DNA of 64,000 nt, taken from positions 3,658,001-3,722,000 of the forward strand of contig OZ244935.1 of assembly GCA_965222005.1 (NCBI GenBank). Reading direction: 5' to 3'. The stretch comes from CBDCTM01 sp965222005 (lineage in GTDB: Bacteria > Bacteroidota > Bacteroidia > Chitinophagales > Saprospiraceae). The translations under genes and the position numbers were made by a program. The notes under the pieces were generated by a model. The model was given only the letters and a program-made list of their open reading frames with translations, was not told where the DNA came from and made no database searches. This document shows, in pieces, positions 17,671-27,087 of this stretch (the first letter of the stretch is position 1; each line of letters opens with the position of its first letter).

Positions 17671-18549
17671 TTACATCTTAAAATAATAGATTCCTTCTCG
17701 TTTCTTAGCATCTTCAATCAAAGTTCTTATTTCCATTCTCAATTCTTTTTCTGATTTTCCTGATAAAATTATTGTATCATTATACATTGCAAACCATCTT
17801 TTTTTGATGCCTAATCCTCTCATTTCCTTTTTCTTCTTTCTTGAATTTATTCGTCCCCATTCTCTTATATAAATTGGTTCCAATTCTGGATGTTCTTCCA
17901 ACAAATTTTCTATCTTATACCAATTATATTCTCTTGATGATTTCGTTTTCATCATTATTAGTAATTCCTTTTCTACACTTTTCTCTAAGTTATTTTTGTT
18001 TATTCTTTCAGGCAATTCTGTTATAATTCCATATTTACCTTCTGACAGCGTATAATCATTTTTAATCGAACTTCTTATCCCTTTTCCAAAATGAATTGGG
18101 TAGTTTGAGATTATTCCATCGTAAATAATTTTTCCTTTATATGGCAATAATACTGCTTGCACCATTATAGGTAAATTATTTCCCCAAAACGATTGAAATG
18201 GATCATTTAAAGCATGTACTCCATATACATATTTATCTCCTAAAAAATAGGCATATTTTTTCGTCAGTTTCACCACATAAAATGTTCCTTGTTTAAAGTA
18301 TTTAAACCCTCGTATTATATCTTTATCTTCTTTGGACAACTCTTCTGATTTTTCTTTTATATAATCATTCAGCATGTGTATGTTTTCATACATCGCATTT
18401 CTAATCGGGTATTTATCTTCTACTGAATAATTCATGAATTTTTCTAATGTTGTCGATTTCGATATTAACCCCTTCTTTATTCCTACATAATAAATCAATT
18501 TTGGATGAATTTCTAAATACTTGTAATATTCCTCTTCATTTAATCTCAT
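17671..18549 (-). CDS. Hypothetical protein with SEC-C-associated-type domain
   Basis: 292 residues, soluble, no signal peptide. The block KYVYGVHALNDPFQSFWGNNLP...VLLPYKGKIIYDGIIS...FGKGIRSSI...YGIITELPE (about 105-200) resembles a conserved region I recall from proteins that often carry a SEC-C zinc motif; no Cys motif is present here. The C-terminal 90 residues are very basic. It is the sole gene of its cassette; the start is 36 nt from S12 and the stop is 10 nt from S11. Function unknown. Confidence 0.5.
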   Translation of the reverse strand: MRLNEEEYYKYLEIHPKLIYYVGIKKGLISKSTTLEKFMNYSVEDKYPIRNAMYENIHMLNDYIKEKSEELSKEDKDIIRGFKYFKQGTFYVVKLTKKYAYFLGDKYVYGVHALNDPFQSFWGNNLPIMVQAVLLPYKGKIIYDGIISNYPIHFGKGIRSSIKNDYTLSEGKYGIITELPERINKNNLEKSVEKELLIMMKTKSSREYNWYKIENLLEEHPELEPIYIREWGRINSRKKKKEMRGLGIKKRWFAMYNDTIILSGKSEKELRMEIRTLIEDAKKREGIYYFKM

Positions 18550-18585
18550 GGCTGTAATTGTTTTGTTTTTTTAGTTGTAGCGAAC

Positions 18586-18705
18586 GGCCCGGCTATGCGC
18601 CGTGTGGTGTCAGGATGTTGAAAGGAACAAAGATGTAGTTTTTCGACAAGGTTAAATTTTCTTCGAAAATTTAACCACATGGTCGCATAGCCAGTGTTGG
18701 CTGCA
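18586..18705 (-). other. attC S12, long D class
   Basis: AAC 18593-18595, GTT 18696-18698. Left end TGTAGCGAAC belongs to the cassette at 17651. Right end GTTGGCTGCA pairs with TGCAGCCAAC at 19118. Confidence 0.86.
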
Positions 18706-19127
18706 TTCTCTTCTGCGCGTTGGCCAAAGTTTCCATTACAGTGTTTTGGTTGCTACTCAACTTCTCTAATCTCAAAGCCCTTTTCAACAGTCAATTTACC
18801 AAATTAGAAAACTAATCTCAAAAATTGTCAATCAAAATTTAACTGCTGATGAAATTCAAAATTTTCTTGCTGACGAATTGAGGTCAGTACAATTACCCGT
18901 AATCTATCAATTGTGATTAAAATTATACGTAATCGATTGAAAATTAATGATTTACGGTAAATTTTGTTCAATCTCAATTTTTTGTAATTATCAATACTAG
19001 TTTCAATTCAGGATAAATTATCAATCAGAATTTACTATCAAAGATTCTCTTTCAATTACCTTTTTGGTACAAATGTTCATGCCATCCAATTCAAAAAAAG
19101 CGGGTCGGCCCAACCATTGCAGCCAAC
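18696..19127 (-). repeat. Non-coding cassette family D (C12), internal deletion
   Basis: Lacks about 54 bp between two TTTTCAAC direct repeats (at 18780), like the copy at 51540. 54 bp is 18 codons, so the minus frame is kept. Box AAGCGGGTCGGC at 19098-19109. Confidence 0.85.
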
Positions 19128-19191
19128 GGTCGGTGCATATGCAGTGGCCGACTGAAAGGAGGGCATTGACATATGCACATTGTTAGTGGTC
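19118..19191 (-). other. attC S13, E class
   Basis: AAC 19125-19127, GTT 19182-19184. The attC core is identical to S9. Right end GTTAGTGG. Confidence 0.86.
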
Positions 19192-19700
19192 GTATCTTTC
19201 CGGCGCCTCAGCGCCGGTTTTCCTTTCAGATGTTTTTGCTACCAAATTTTTCAATCAGTTGACTTGCTAAATATATGAAATTTTTTCAATATGTGTATTT
19301 CTGGTGTTATTTTTCATGAGTCACCTCAGTTGTTTTGGAGTAATTTAGCTGAATAATTATTGATGCCTTTTTTGAGCCAGGCTTTCAGTTCTTGATTGTC
19401 AAAGAGCTTGATTAGGCCTGGTTGAATTGTAATTGTCTGCAAATTGTAGTTTTCAGGAATTTGAGTTGTTGTACTCAATTCAAGGAGTTTACCCATAATC
19501 GAGTTCAACTCAAAATCAAAAGGCCGTCAGTTGTGCTGTTCAAGAATTATTGCTGGTATCAATTTATCAATTTTATAAATTTATAAAGCGGGCTGGCAAG
19601 CCTATCAGGATGTTGTTTTCCTTTTCCAGATATTCAATTTACCACGATACTGTTTGAAAAATAGGAAAGCTGCGAGATGATTTTCCCTATGGCCACTAAC
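19182..19700 (-). repeat. Non-coding cassette family E (C13)
   Basis: As C9, but with aaaaggccgtcag one A shorter, which breaks the small ORF start. Ends GTTAGTGGTC and GGCCACTAAC. Confidence 0.85.
19326..19508 (-). pseudogene. Family E small ORF, 5' end frameshifted
   Basis: The 60 codons MNSIMGKLLEL.. to SAKLLQNN are kept; the first dozen codons seen in other copies are out of frame after loss of one A near 19520. Confidence 0.3.
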
Positions 19701-19822
19701 GGTCTGCGTAAACGCCGTGCGGCCTTCAAGGTGCTGAAAGGAACTACAAAATTCTTTATCAGCCAAAAAGCATTTTATCTTCCAAGTAGCCGCATGGACG
19801 CTTTACGCTTTGTTACCTATCC
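19691..19822 (-). other. attC S14, long class
   Basis: AAC 19698-19700, GTT 19812-19814. Right end GTTACCTA pairs with TAGGTAAC at 20288-20295. Confidence 0.86.
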
Positions 19823-20295
19823 GTATTTCGGCGCGCACAGCGCCGTTTCTGAGGATAGTTTGAAAGGAACTGTTGAGTCCTTTATTTATCGTATTCACCA
19901 CTGGAACAAATAAGTTCTTTAGGTGGTGATATAAATATATAACATTTTTCCTTAATCCGTGAATTTGACTATCAATTTGTAGTTGGGCCCCAGAGGAGAA
20001 TTTGGGTATAATTTATGGACTCATAGCTTTCGCTGGAAGATTTAACAATTTGGCTGACTCAGTGCCGATCAAAGAATTATTGTGTGAAGAATAATTTCCC
20101 GTGATTATTGCTTTTAATTATTGTTGATCCGAGGCCCTGGTTTTTGGTTTGTAAAAAGCTTATCGAAGAAATTTTTAAGCGGGTAGGGCGATCACTTTGG
20201 ATGCTGTATCTTGACGAATTCATTCAATTTTTCCAGGCGTAATTTGGGACTAATTTAGAATCGAGGGATGGCCTTAAAATTCTATGGTAGGTAAC
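19812..20295 (-). repeat. Non-coding cassette family A (C14)
   Basis: Hairpin CGGCGCGCACAGCGCCG near the attC side; box AAGCGGGTAGGG at 20177-20188. The minus frame ending RNGAVRAEIRIGNKA is open here but lacks a conventional start. Confidence 0.85.
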
Positions 20296-20415
20296 GGTCT
20301 GCGTAAACGCCGTGCGGCCTTCAAGGTGCTGAAAGGAACTACAAAATTCTTTATCAACCAAAAAGCATTTCATCTTCCAAGTAGCCGCATGGACGCTTTA
20401 CGCTTTGTTACCTAT
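20286..20415 (-). other. attC S15, long class
   Basis: AAC 20293-20295, GTT 20407-20409, between two family A copies. Confidence 0.86.
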
Positions 20416-20890
20416 CCGTATTTCGGCGCGCACAGCGCCGTTTCTGAGGATAGTTTGAAAGGAACTGTTGAGTCCTTTATTTATCGTATTCACCACTGGA
20501 ACAAAAGAGTTCTTTAGGTGGTGGTATAAATATATAACATTTTTCCTTAATCCGTGAATTTGACTGTCAATTTGTAGTTGGGCCTCAGAGGAGAATTTGG
20601 GTCTAATTTATGGACTCATAGCTTTCGCTGGAAGATTTAACAATTTGGCTGACTCAGTGCCGATCAAAGACTTATTGTGTGAAGAATAATTTCCCGTGAT
20701 TATTGCTTTTAATTATTGTTGATCCCAGGCCCTGGTTTTTGGTTTGTAAAAAGCTTATCGAAGAAATTTTTAAGCGGGTAGGGCGATCACTTTGGATGCT
20801 GTATCTTGACGAATTCATTCAATTTTTCCAGGCGTAATTTGGGACTAATTTAGAATCGAGGGATGGCCTTAAAATTCTATGGTAGGTAAC
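20407..20890 (-). repeat. Non-coding cassette family A (C15)
   Basis: Close tandem neighbour of C14. It differs at scattered bases (aaaagagtt for aaataagtt; gtctaattt for gtataattt), so it is not a fresh duplicate. Confidence 0.85.
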
Positions 20891-20952
20891 GGTCCGCGTA
20901 TATGACGTGCCGCCGATTAGGCGGTATGTACATATACGCTTTGTTAGGCACA
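20881..20952 (-). other. attC S16, short class
   Basis: AAC 20888-20890, GTT 20943-20945. Arms GCGTATATGACG/CATATACGC, inner TGCCGCC/GGCGG. Right end GTTAGGCACA pairs 10/10 with TGTGCCTAAC at 22831. Same site as S46. Confidence 0.88.
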
Positions 20953-20962
20953 GGCTTTTTTT

Positions 20963-21338
20963 TTATTTACATTTTATGAATTTTGCTTCATCGAAAATAG
21001 AATATTCTATTTCCCATAAATCTGTTGCATATTTTATATTGCTTTGTAATTCTTCACACAACTCATTAGTTTTTGCTGTTATAATACAGGATTGTTCTAA
21101 CAATTTTCTTTCTATATTTCCTTTGTCTAATTCCGATTTGAAAATTTCTGTGTATTTCTTACTAAAGAATACTTCTGGATTTGATTGGGCAGTATGAATC
21201 ATTGTCATTGAAACAGCCCAATATTTGCAAGAATCTCTTTGATAATTCTCAATACTTACAAATGGAAATCCATCCTGTCTTGTTTTATCCATTATTAAGT
21301 CGAAGTTCTTTTTAAATATTTTTCTTCTTTTTAACTTA
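20963..21338 (-). pseudogene. Lipoprotein gene, 3' fragment cut by ISAzo13
   Basis: Codes for the last 116 or so residues of the 173-residue lipoprotein found intact at 48619-49140, with which it is identical where I compared them. A residual ORF starts at an internal ATG (MDKTRQDGFPFVSIEN). The fragment ends at ttaactta (21338), where the IS begins. Confidence 0.85.
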
Positions 21339-22641
21339 GGGAAGGCGAAAAAAATAACCTACCCGTTAAAATGAGTAAAAATGTTATATATTTGGGAGAA
21401 AAAAACAAATGAAGATTTATTTAGCTCCCGAAGTTATATCAAGTTTTAATTCAGCTTTAATCAAGCTAAGGGGTTATGAACGCCGTCAATATGCTGCTGA
21501 ATTATGTGAACAGTTCTTTGAAAATTCTCCTCGGATAATGGAACGTCGATTGAATGTGGGTCGTGAAATGGTTGAATTAGGGTTACATGAGCGTCGAACA
21601 GGCATTCGCTGTTTAGATGCCTATAATCAAAGAGGTGCGAAAAAAAAGAAGTAATCCATCCAGCACTTGAAAATGATGTTAAAGACATCGTTGATCAAGA
21701 GAGTCAAATTGATCCTCAATTCAAAACCCATCGTTGTTATGTAAAGGTTAGCGCTCCTTATATTCATAAAGAATTGGTACTACAAAAGTCTTACGAATTA
21801 GGAGATTTCACTCAACGTACTGTTAACAATGTACTCAACCGATTAGGGTATACTTTGAAAAAAGTTTTGAAAACTAAGCCTTTGAAAAAGATTCCACAAA
21901 CAGATGCTATTTTTGACAATGTTAACAAGCAACATGCTTTAGCCAAAGATAACCCTCGTATTTTACGTATTTCTTGTGATGTAAAAGCGAAAGTAAAAAT
22001 AGGCAACCTAAGCAGAAAGGGATATTCTCGTAATCTAAATGCACCTGTGGCAGACGACCATGATCAAAAATGGACAGACATTTTAGTCCCTTTTGGTTTA
22101 TATGAAATCAACACAGATAACTGTTTTATGGTCTTTGGTAATTCTAAAGAAACATCAGATTTTATCGTGGACTCTTTAGAATGGTGGTGGTCACAAAGAC
22201 AGTTTATGCAAGACCAATATGAACTGTTGATGATTGATTTAGATAACGGAAAATCAGTAGCAGGCAATACCAAACGTTTTATACAACGTATGGTCATGTT
22301 TGCTCAAAAAATTGGTATACCTATTCAATTGGTATACTATCCTCCTTATCATAGTAAGTACAATGCCATAGAAAGAGTCTGGGCAGCTTTAGAACAATAT
22401 TGGAACCCTTTAATTTTAGATTCGATTGACCGAACCATTAAAATAGCTCAAAAAATGACTTGGAAAGGAATGAATCCTATTGTTCATTTTTTGGATAAGT
22501 TTTACCCAAAAGGCGTAAAAGTTGCTTCCGAAGAGTTCAAAGAACTAGATAAATTTATTATTCGAAATTCCATTTTACCAAAATGGGATATTCGTATTAA
22601 TCCAAAATAATTAATGGGTAGATTATTTTTTTCCTACTCCC
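21339..22641 (+). mobile_element. ISAzo13-family element inside a duplicated cassette gene
   Basis: 1303 bp. Ends GGGAAGGCGAAAAAAATAAC and the complement of GGGAGTAGGAAAAAAATAAT form inverted repeats of about 28 bp. TTA is repeated on both sides (21336-21338, 22642-22644). The intact twin reads aacttatctg at the same spot, so the empty site is known directly. The transposase is on the + strand, opposite to the cassette genes. Confidence 0.88.
21409..22610 (+). CDS. ISAzo13 transposase, two frames joined by -1 shift at A8
   Basis: The first frame (21409-21654, 81 codons) begins MKIYLAPEVISSFNSALIKL and ends KKKK then TAA. The next frame is open from GAAGTAATCCATCC through 22610. At the junction lies a run of eight A followed by G (21640-21648); a -1 slip gives a protein of about 400 residues continuing EVIHPALENDVKDIVDQES. 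The core has RISCDVKAKVKIG, MIDLDNGKSVAG and YYPPYHSKYNAIERVWAALE, the D, D, E positions of ISAzo13 transposases. Slippage on an A8G run is a known way to express IS proteins; a plain inactivating mutation cannot be excluded. Confidence 0.75.
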
Positions 22642-22790
22642 TTATCTGAATTAAATCTTTCTAAATCGGATTTATCTGTATTTACAAATGCTTGGTCATC
22701 AGCAATCATTTTGCAGTAATCTAATTTAATTGGCTCGCTTTTACATGATATTATCAGAATTGTAAATATTGCGATGATTGATATTCTCAT
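22642..22790 (-). pseudogene. Lipoprotein gene, 5' fragment beyond ISAzo13
   Basis: Encodes MRISIIAIFTILIISC and onward to about residue 49, matching the intact copy at 49140. The lipobox is intact. The frame is lost where the IS begins. Confidence 0.85.
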
Positions 22791-22830
22791 TTTAATTACA
22801 AACTTGCTTTGATTGTTGTCGATTCTTGCT

Positions 22831-22962
22831 TGTGCCTAACGGTCTGCGTAAACGCCGTGCGGCATTCAAAGTGCTGAAAGGAACTGCAAAAATTCTTTAT
22901 CAACCAAAAGGCATTTCATCTTCCAAGTAGCCGCATGGACGCTTTACGCTTTGTTACCTATC
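22831..22962 (-). other. attC S17, long class
   Basis: AAC 22838-22840, GTT 22953-22955. Left end TGTGCCTAAC closes the ISAzo13-bearing cassette. Confidence 0.86.
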
Positions 22963-23132
22963 CGTATTTCGGCGCGCACAGCGCCGTTTCTGACGATGGT
23001 TTCAAAGGAACTGTTGAGTCCTTTATTTATCGTATTCACCACTGGAACAAAAGAGTTCTTTAGGTGGGGATATAAATATATAACATTTTTCCTTAATCCG
23101 TGAATTTGACTGTCAATTTGTAGTTGGGCCAC
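22944..23132 (-). CDS. Family A ORF ending inside the attC, 62 aa
   Basis: Opens at a GTG (AQLQIDSQIHGLRKNVIYLY..) and ends RAEIRIGNKA then TAA, the last four codons being the cassette end plus the attC arm. Changes relative to the copy at 37344 keep the frame. No recognised domain; coding status is uncertain. Confidence 0.25.
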   Translation of the reverse strand: MAQLQIDSQIHGLRKNVIYLYPHLKNSFVPVVNTINKGLNSSFETIVRNGAVRAEIRIGNKA

Positions 23133-23436
23133 AGAGGAGAATTTGGGTATAATTTATGGACTCATAGCTTTCGCTGGAAGATTTAACAATTTGGCTGACT
23201 CAGTGCCGATCAAAGACTTATTGTGTGAAGAATAATTTCCCGTGATTATTGCTTTTAATTATTGTTGATCCCAGGCCCTGGTTCTTAGTTTGTAAAAAGC
23301 TTATCGAAGAAATTTTTAAGCGGGTAGGGCGATCACTTTGGATGCTGTATCTTGATCAATTCATTCAATTTTTCCAGGCGTAATTTGGGACTAATTTAGA
23401 ATCGAAGGATGGCCTTAAAATTCTATGGTAGGTAAC
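22953..23436 (-). repeat. Non-coding cassette family A (C17)
   Basis: A diverged A copy with tgacgatggtttcaaagg in place of tgaggatagtttgaaagg, shared with the copy at 34338. Box AAGCGGGTAGGG at 23318-23329. Confidence 0.85.
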
Positions 23437-23500
23437 GGCCTGGCTAAATGCAGTAGCCGACGAATGGAGGCTATTGACATTTTAGCCTTTGTTAGGTGCC
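23427..23500 (-). other. attC S18, short class
   Basis: AAC 23434-23436, GTT 23491-23493. Arms GGCTAAATGC/GACATTTTAGCC. Right end GTTAGGTGCC pairs 10/10 with GGCACCTAAC at 24363. Confidence 0.88.
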
Positions 23501-24262
23501 GATTTCAAATTCCCATAGTCTTCTGAGTTCTTCACTAATAGACTCATCAATGGTTTCATCGAAATATACTTTTTCAAGTAATCCAACGAAGAATATCATA
23601 ACCACATTCAGTAGATAATAATAATTGTCAAATACTTCTTTCTCATTTTTCGAGGCATACCTTGACTCAATATAGTGCAGTGTTAATTCTCCAAAGTGAG
23701 CAATCTTAGAAAACTCTGTGTACCATAGATATAGGACTCTCACATTTTCCTTATCATCCATTTTTGCTTTAGATTCGATATATTTTATTCTATCATATGT
23801 TGATGATAGCTTTTTCAAATGGCTTTTCAACTCGCCATCATTATCATTGTACCTTTCACCTAATTTATTAAATTCTTCTTGATGTTTTTCGTGGTCATCA
23901 TAATTGCCAAATAGTATTCTTTCTGTTTTTTCCTGTTTCTTGGTAAAGCGGTAGTGTTCAGAGTAGATTTTTTCTAACTCCAAATTAATATTGGCAGATG
24001 AATCTTGCTCTTTGTAGCTAATATACTCCGCTAATATCAAATCAGATATCAAATCCCTCATTATAGAAACAAACGGAATTTGCAGAAGTGGCTTGTCTTT
24101 AAACTGACTCAACAAGAATATTGCTCCTTCGAAAGTATGTATATTGATAAATAATATTTCGTAATAAAATTTTTGGCAGTCATTTTTCTTTGACTTAATC
24201 TTTAGAGTTTCCTCCAAAATCTTCCTTAGTAATCGATTTATTATACTGAGAAATTCAACCAT
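23492..24262 (-). CDS. Helical hypothetical protein, DUF5677-like
   Basis: 256 residues, almost all helix. FVSIMRDLISDLILAEYI (about 68-85) and LYLWYTEFSKIAHFG (about 180-194) recall the pattern of DUF5677-type proteins, in which an Arg-rich helix is followed by a Ser/His motif; this is a weak resemblance. No signal peptide. The stop codon TAA is the TTA of GTTAGGTGCC itself, so the last residues (EIGT) are encoded by the cassette terminus. The start is about 100 nt from S19. Function unknown. Confidence 0.5.
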   Translation of the reverse strand: MVEFLSIINRLLRKILEETLKIKSKKNDCQKFYYEILFINIHTFEGAIFLLSQFKDKPLLQIPFVSIMRDLISDLILAEYISYKEQDSSANINLELEKIYSEHYRFTKKQEKTERILFGNYDDHEKHQEEFNKLGERYNDNDGELKSHLKKLSSTYDRIKYIESKAKMDDKENVRVLYLWYTEFSKIAHFGELTLHYIESRYASKNEKEVFDNYYYLLNVVMIFFVGLLEKVYFDETIDESISEELRRLWEFEIGT

Positions 24263-24362
24263 TTTTCTTGACTTTGACTATTCTACAACCTATCTGATAG
24301 AAAGGTTCCAGAGTCTTCTCTTTCTTTGATTTAAGTACTCTACATTTTCGATATTTTTTATT

Positions 24363-24434
24363 GGCACCTAACGGTCTGTGTATGCGTAGTGTGGGCGCAT
24401 AGCCCACATTACCGCATACACATTGTTCGCTGCC
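24363..24434 (-). other. attC S19, short class
   Basis: AAC 24370-24372, GTT 24425-24427. Inner stem GTGGGC/GCCCAC, loop gcata. Right end GTTCGCTGCC pairs 10/10 with GGCAGCGAAC at 27088. Confidence 0.88.
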
Positions 24435-24438
24435 GTTT

Positions 24439-24888
24439 TTATTTTGTTTCATAATTTTCACTAAAAAATGAAGCATAATCAGAAAATGATTTCTCCTTTG
24501 CAAGCAGTACCCTGTAATTGTGAATTGAAACTGGAAGTGCTAATTGACTTTTAGGAATTATTTTATTCGTCTCAATGTTTTTTTTATAGTCCCAACAATC
24601 AGCTAAATTTTGAAACTTCTTAATTAGTATAAATTGTTCTTGTACCTTCCCCGGAATTACAAAACTATTTATTCTTAATTTTATATTCTCAGCTCTGTTA
24701 TGTTTTTCAATAAATTTAATTCGCTGTTTGTATTCGTTATTTTTACTCTTAAATATCAGATAGTAAGTTGAATTATCTTCCATTAAAAAATTATTTCTTT
24801 TAGTGGCTAGAGTTTCTTGCATTGACGTATCAGAAACACATCCTCCGACCAACGAAATAATTACTAGTGTTAAAAAATATTTATTCAT
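24439..24888 (-). CDS. Lipoprotein, envelope operon
   Basis: 149 residues with signal and lipobox (LVIISLVGGC). The C-terminal part, ILIKKFQNLADCWDYKKN and then VSIHNYRVLLAKEKSFSDYASFFSENY, has the pattern I associate with C-terminal domains of T9SS-linked periplasmic lipoproteins such as PorW/SprE; that is a family-level resemblance, not proof. Last gene of a three-gene cassette, starting about 10 nt after the beta-barrel gene and ending 5 nt from the S19 end. Confidence 0.55.
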   Translation of the reverse strand: MNKYFLTLVIISLVGGCVSDTSMQETLATKRNNFLMEDNSTYYLIFKSKNNEYKQRIKFIEKHNRAENIKLRINSFVIPGKVQEQFILIKKFQNLADCWDYKKNIETNKIIPKSQLALPVSIHNYRVLLAKEKSFSDYASFFSENYETK

Positions 24889-24898
24889 CTTTTGATTT

Positions 24899-25660
24899 TT
24901 AAAATTGGTACGATAAAGCCAAAGAAAAACTAAAGGTCTTTCCTATTCTTATGTTTTTTTCATTATGGTCAGCGACAAATGAATTAATAATCATTTTTTC
25001 TTCGTTTAACAGACTTTGTGTATCTTTTGTAATACCTTTATTTCTATCAATGTAGAGGTAGTTATTTAACTCAATTCCTAACCCAAGTTTTTTCATAAAA
25101 TAGTATATAAAACCAACCTCAAAACTTAAGCCTGCACGAAAAGAATTGGGATAATCTATAGTTCTCTCGAATCCAGACAAATATTCATCTTTTTGATCAA
25201 ATAATTCAGAATAGTATGAGTTCTTGTTATTAAACTTATATTGGAGTAAGGCACTTAAAGATGCAATAGTTCTAAATTTATCGTTTTTAAAGTTAATAGC
25301 ATGTGTTAAGCCTGCTCCTAATAAAATCGTTCTTCTTTTAAGCATATCTCTACTAATTGTGTAAGTCGTATCTCTCACTCTTTTAAGGCTTCCACTTTGA
25401 TTAATCTGTGCATAACCAACCCGAATCAAGTAACCAAATTTTTCCTTATATCTTAAATAAGAAACATCTACTTCAAAATTAAATCCTCTATCTTTCTCTT
25501 CTGGTAAGGTGAATAATTCGATTTCTTCAGATTCCACTGATTCTTTCATATCAAAAAGTAACAATTGGTTAAATCGAAGTTTAATTTCGTTAGATTGATC
25601 TTGCGAATAACTTAAAGTTGAAAACAATACGACAATGGAAAATAATATTATTTTTTTCAT
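24899..25660 (-). CDS. Outer-membrane beta-barrel protein
   Basis: 253 residues with a signal peptide (MKKIILFSIVVLFSTLSYSQ). Alternating amphipathic strands (NFEVDVSYLRYKEKFGYLIRVGYAQINQ, RAGLSFEVGFIYYF) and a C-terminal Phe (SLALSYQF) indicate an outer-membrane barrel of about 8 strands. Middle gene of the cassette, with a hairpin terminator between it and the upstream gene. Ligand unknown. Confidence 0.7.
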   Translation of the reverse strand: MKKIILFSIVVLFSTLSYSQDQSNEIKLRFNQLLLFDMKESVESEEIELFTLPEEKDRGFNFEVDVSYLRYKEKFGYLIRVGYAQINQSGSLKRVRDTTYTISRDMLKRRTILLGAGLTHAINFKNDKFRTIASLSALLQYKFNNKNSYYSELFDQKDEYLSGFERTIDYPNSFRAGLSFEVGFIYYFMKKLGLGIELNNYLYIDRNKGITKDTQSLLNEEKMIINSFVADHNEKNIRIGKTFSFSLALSYQF

Positions 25661-25678
25661 TTATAATCAAATACATAA

Positions 25679-25711
25679 AGCCGGATAGAATCCATGAAAT
25701 TCTATCCGGCT
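25679..25711 (-). terminator. Hairpin between envelope-operon genes
   Basis: AGCCGGATAGAAT and its exact complement around ccatgaa, 14 nt after the stop of the gene at 25726, followed on the minus strand by TTTATG. Probably an intrinsic terminator, so the two downstream genes would need readthrough or their own promoter. Confidence 0.6.
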
Positions 25712-25725
25712 AAGGGTTAAACTAA

Positions 25726-27036
25726 CTATTTTTTAAAGCCTTTCTTAACTATATCACCTGCATTCGTCTTGACAATAATGATTACATAACCAGTATCAAG
25801 AAAAGACAAATTCAGTTCTACTTGCGTATCATTTAAATCAGGATAAATTTGTAGATATTTGGCTTCTACTCCAATTACTCTTACCTCTTGAATTTTAACA
25901 TCTTCTTGAGTTGAATTTATAAAAAGTACTTGTTCTATTATTGTTGGAAAAGCATTAATAGCAACATCTAAATTATTTTCTCTAATTCCAGTAGTTTCAT
26001 CATCAAGAATTCTTACATCAAAAACATCGCTATTAAAGTCTTCCAAGGCCCCTACTGGGTTATTATCTTCATCTATCGAGAATAAAAATCCTGTTGACTC
26101 ATCCCCTTCCATTTCAAAGTCATCAATTACCGTCATTAAATCAAATTCCATTTCATTAAATCCTGTGGGAAGTGTTATATTTTCGAAAGGATTTACTTCT
26201 GTAGAGAAATCTATAGTTATTGTTGCTCCAGGATCTGGAGGGGTGTATTCTGCGCCTACATTTGCCAGAAAAATTTGTGAACTAGCAGTAAATTCTTCAC
26301 TACTTACAAGATTTGCAAATACAGGAGTTGCATCCCATTCCCATCTTTCTTCATCAGGTTGAAAGCTGATAATATTTGCCCAGGAAAGGATAGGTACTAC
26401 ACAAGCATTTATGTGATTACCTAAGTCACTAATTTCAAAATTTGGATATAACGCCCAATCTGTAAGAATATCTTCATTGTAAAAGTCAGGGTTTCCTTTT
26501 TTGATTATTCTTTTCCTTCTTATCAATAGATTCTCAATTGAACCTAAATTAATATCAAACGAATTCAAATAATTAGGATCAATAAGTAATGAATCGAAAT
26601 TGATAGTTGTTGACGTTGCACTAACTCCTTTTCTTCCAATCTTATCAATTGTCTGTCCCTGTTTCAGTAATTCTATGGCAACAAAACCTTCAAAGAATAG
26701 TTGTTCAATTAATACATTTGAAAGTGAAGCTATCTCAAAACTAGCTGAATTATTAGAGATAACAAAGACATCTTTTTCTGGGACAATTCCATTTACACTA
26801 ATCGTGGTTTTATCCCCATTTTCTGGAATTAAAGCAATTTCGTAATTTTGTAGGATGATAGGTGAATCAGTAGGGTTAAAAATCTCTATCGAGTGGTTAA
26901 ATTGAGTGGCACCACTCGTGAGACTACCCCCTACTTTTCCAAATACAATTTCTGAAACGAATAAATCGTTGCAGTCTTGACCGATCGCAAAGCCTGTCAA
27001 AATCAGGCTCATTAAAAATACATTTAATTTTTTCAT
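25726..27036 (-). CDS. Secreted protein with lamin-tail-like start and T9SS-type tail
   Basis: 436 residues with a signal peptide (MKKLNVFLMSLILTGFAIGQ). The first 100 residues (LFVSEIVFGK..., HSIEIFNPTDSPIILQNYEIAL, DVFVISNNSAS) look like a lamin-tail domain, common in secreted Bacteroidota proteins. A Calx-beta-like acidic region follows (about 215-330). The end, LDTGYVIIIVKTNAGDIVKKGFKK, fits a T9SS type A sorting domain. First gene of its cassette, 54 nt from S20. Confidence 0.65.
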   Translation of the reverse strand: MKKLNVFLMSLILTGFAIGQDCNDLFVSEIVFGKVGGSLTSGATQFNHSIEIFNPTDSPIILQNYEIALIPENGDKTTISVNGIVPEKDVFVISNNSASFEIASLSNVLIEQLFFEGFVAIELLKQGQTIDKIGRKGVSATSTTINFDSLLIDPNYLNSFDINLGSIENLLIRRKRIIKKGNPDFYNEDILTDWALYPNFEISDLGNHINACVVPILSWANIISFQPDEERWEWDATPVFANLVSSEEFTASSQIFLANVGAEYTPPDPGATITIDFSTEVNPFENITLPTGFNEMEFDLMTVIDDFEMEGDESTGFLFSIDEDNNPVGALEDFNSDVFDVRILDDETTGIRENNLDVAINAFPTIIEQVLFINSTQEDVKIQEVRVIGVEAKYLQIYPDLNDTQVELNLSFLDTGYVIIIVKTNAGDIVKKGFKK

Positions 27037-27087
27037 AATTATGAATTTTAAATGATTAGGAAATGTGGTTATTTTCTTGTTTTTAAT

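Noticed and set aside
19677..19913. Repeated + strand ORFs of 60-96 codons with NGLRKRRAAFKVLKG.. and SSRMDALRF
   Set aside because: They are the long attC hairpin read on the + strand (stem arms and loop), opposite to the cassette genes, and their downstream parts change with the cassette. I treat them as by-products of the site.
20200..20280. 48-codon ATG ORF (MNSSRYSIQSDRPTRL..) across the shared box in family A
   Set aside because: The copy at 23357 has TGA as its third codon, and the box is conserved in other families in different contexts, so the box rather than the peptide seems to be what is kept.
24255..24503. 82-codon minus ORF across S19
   Set aside because: It runs through the attC and overlaps the ends of two real genes in other frames, with a Cys/Arg pattern typical of translated attC.
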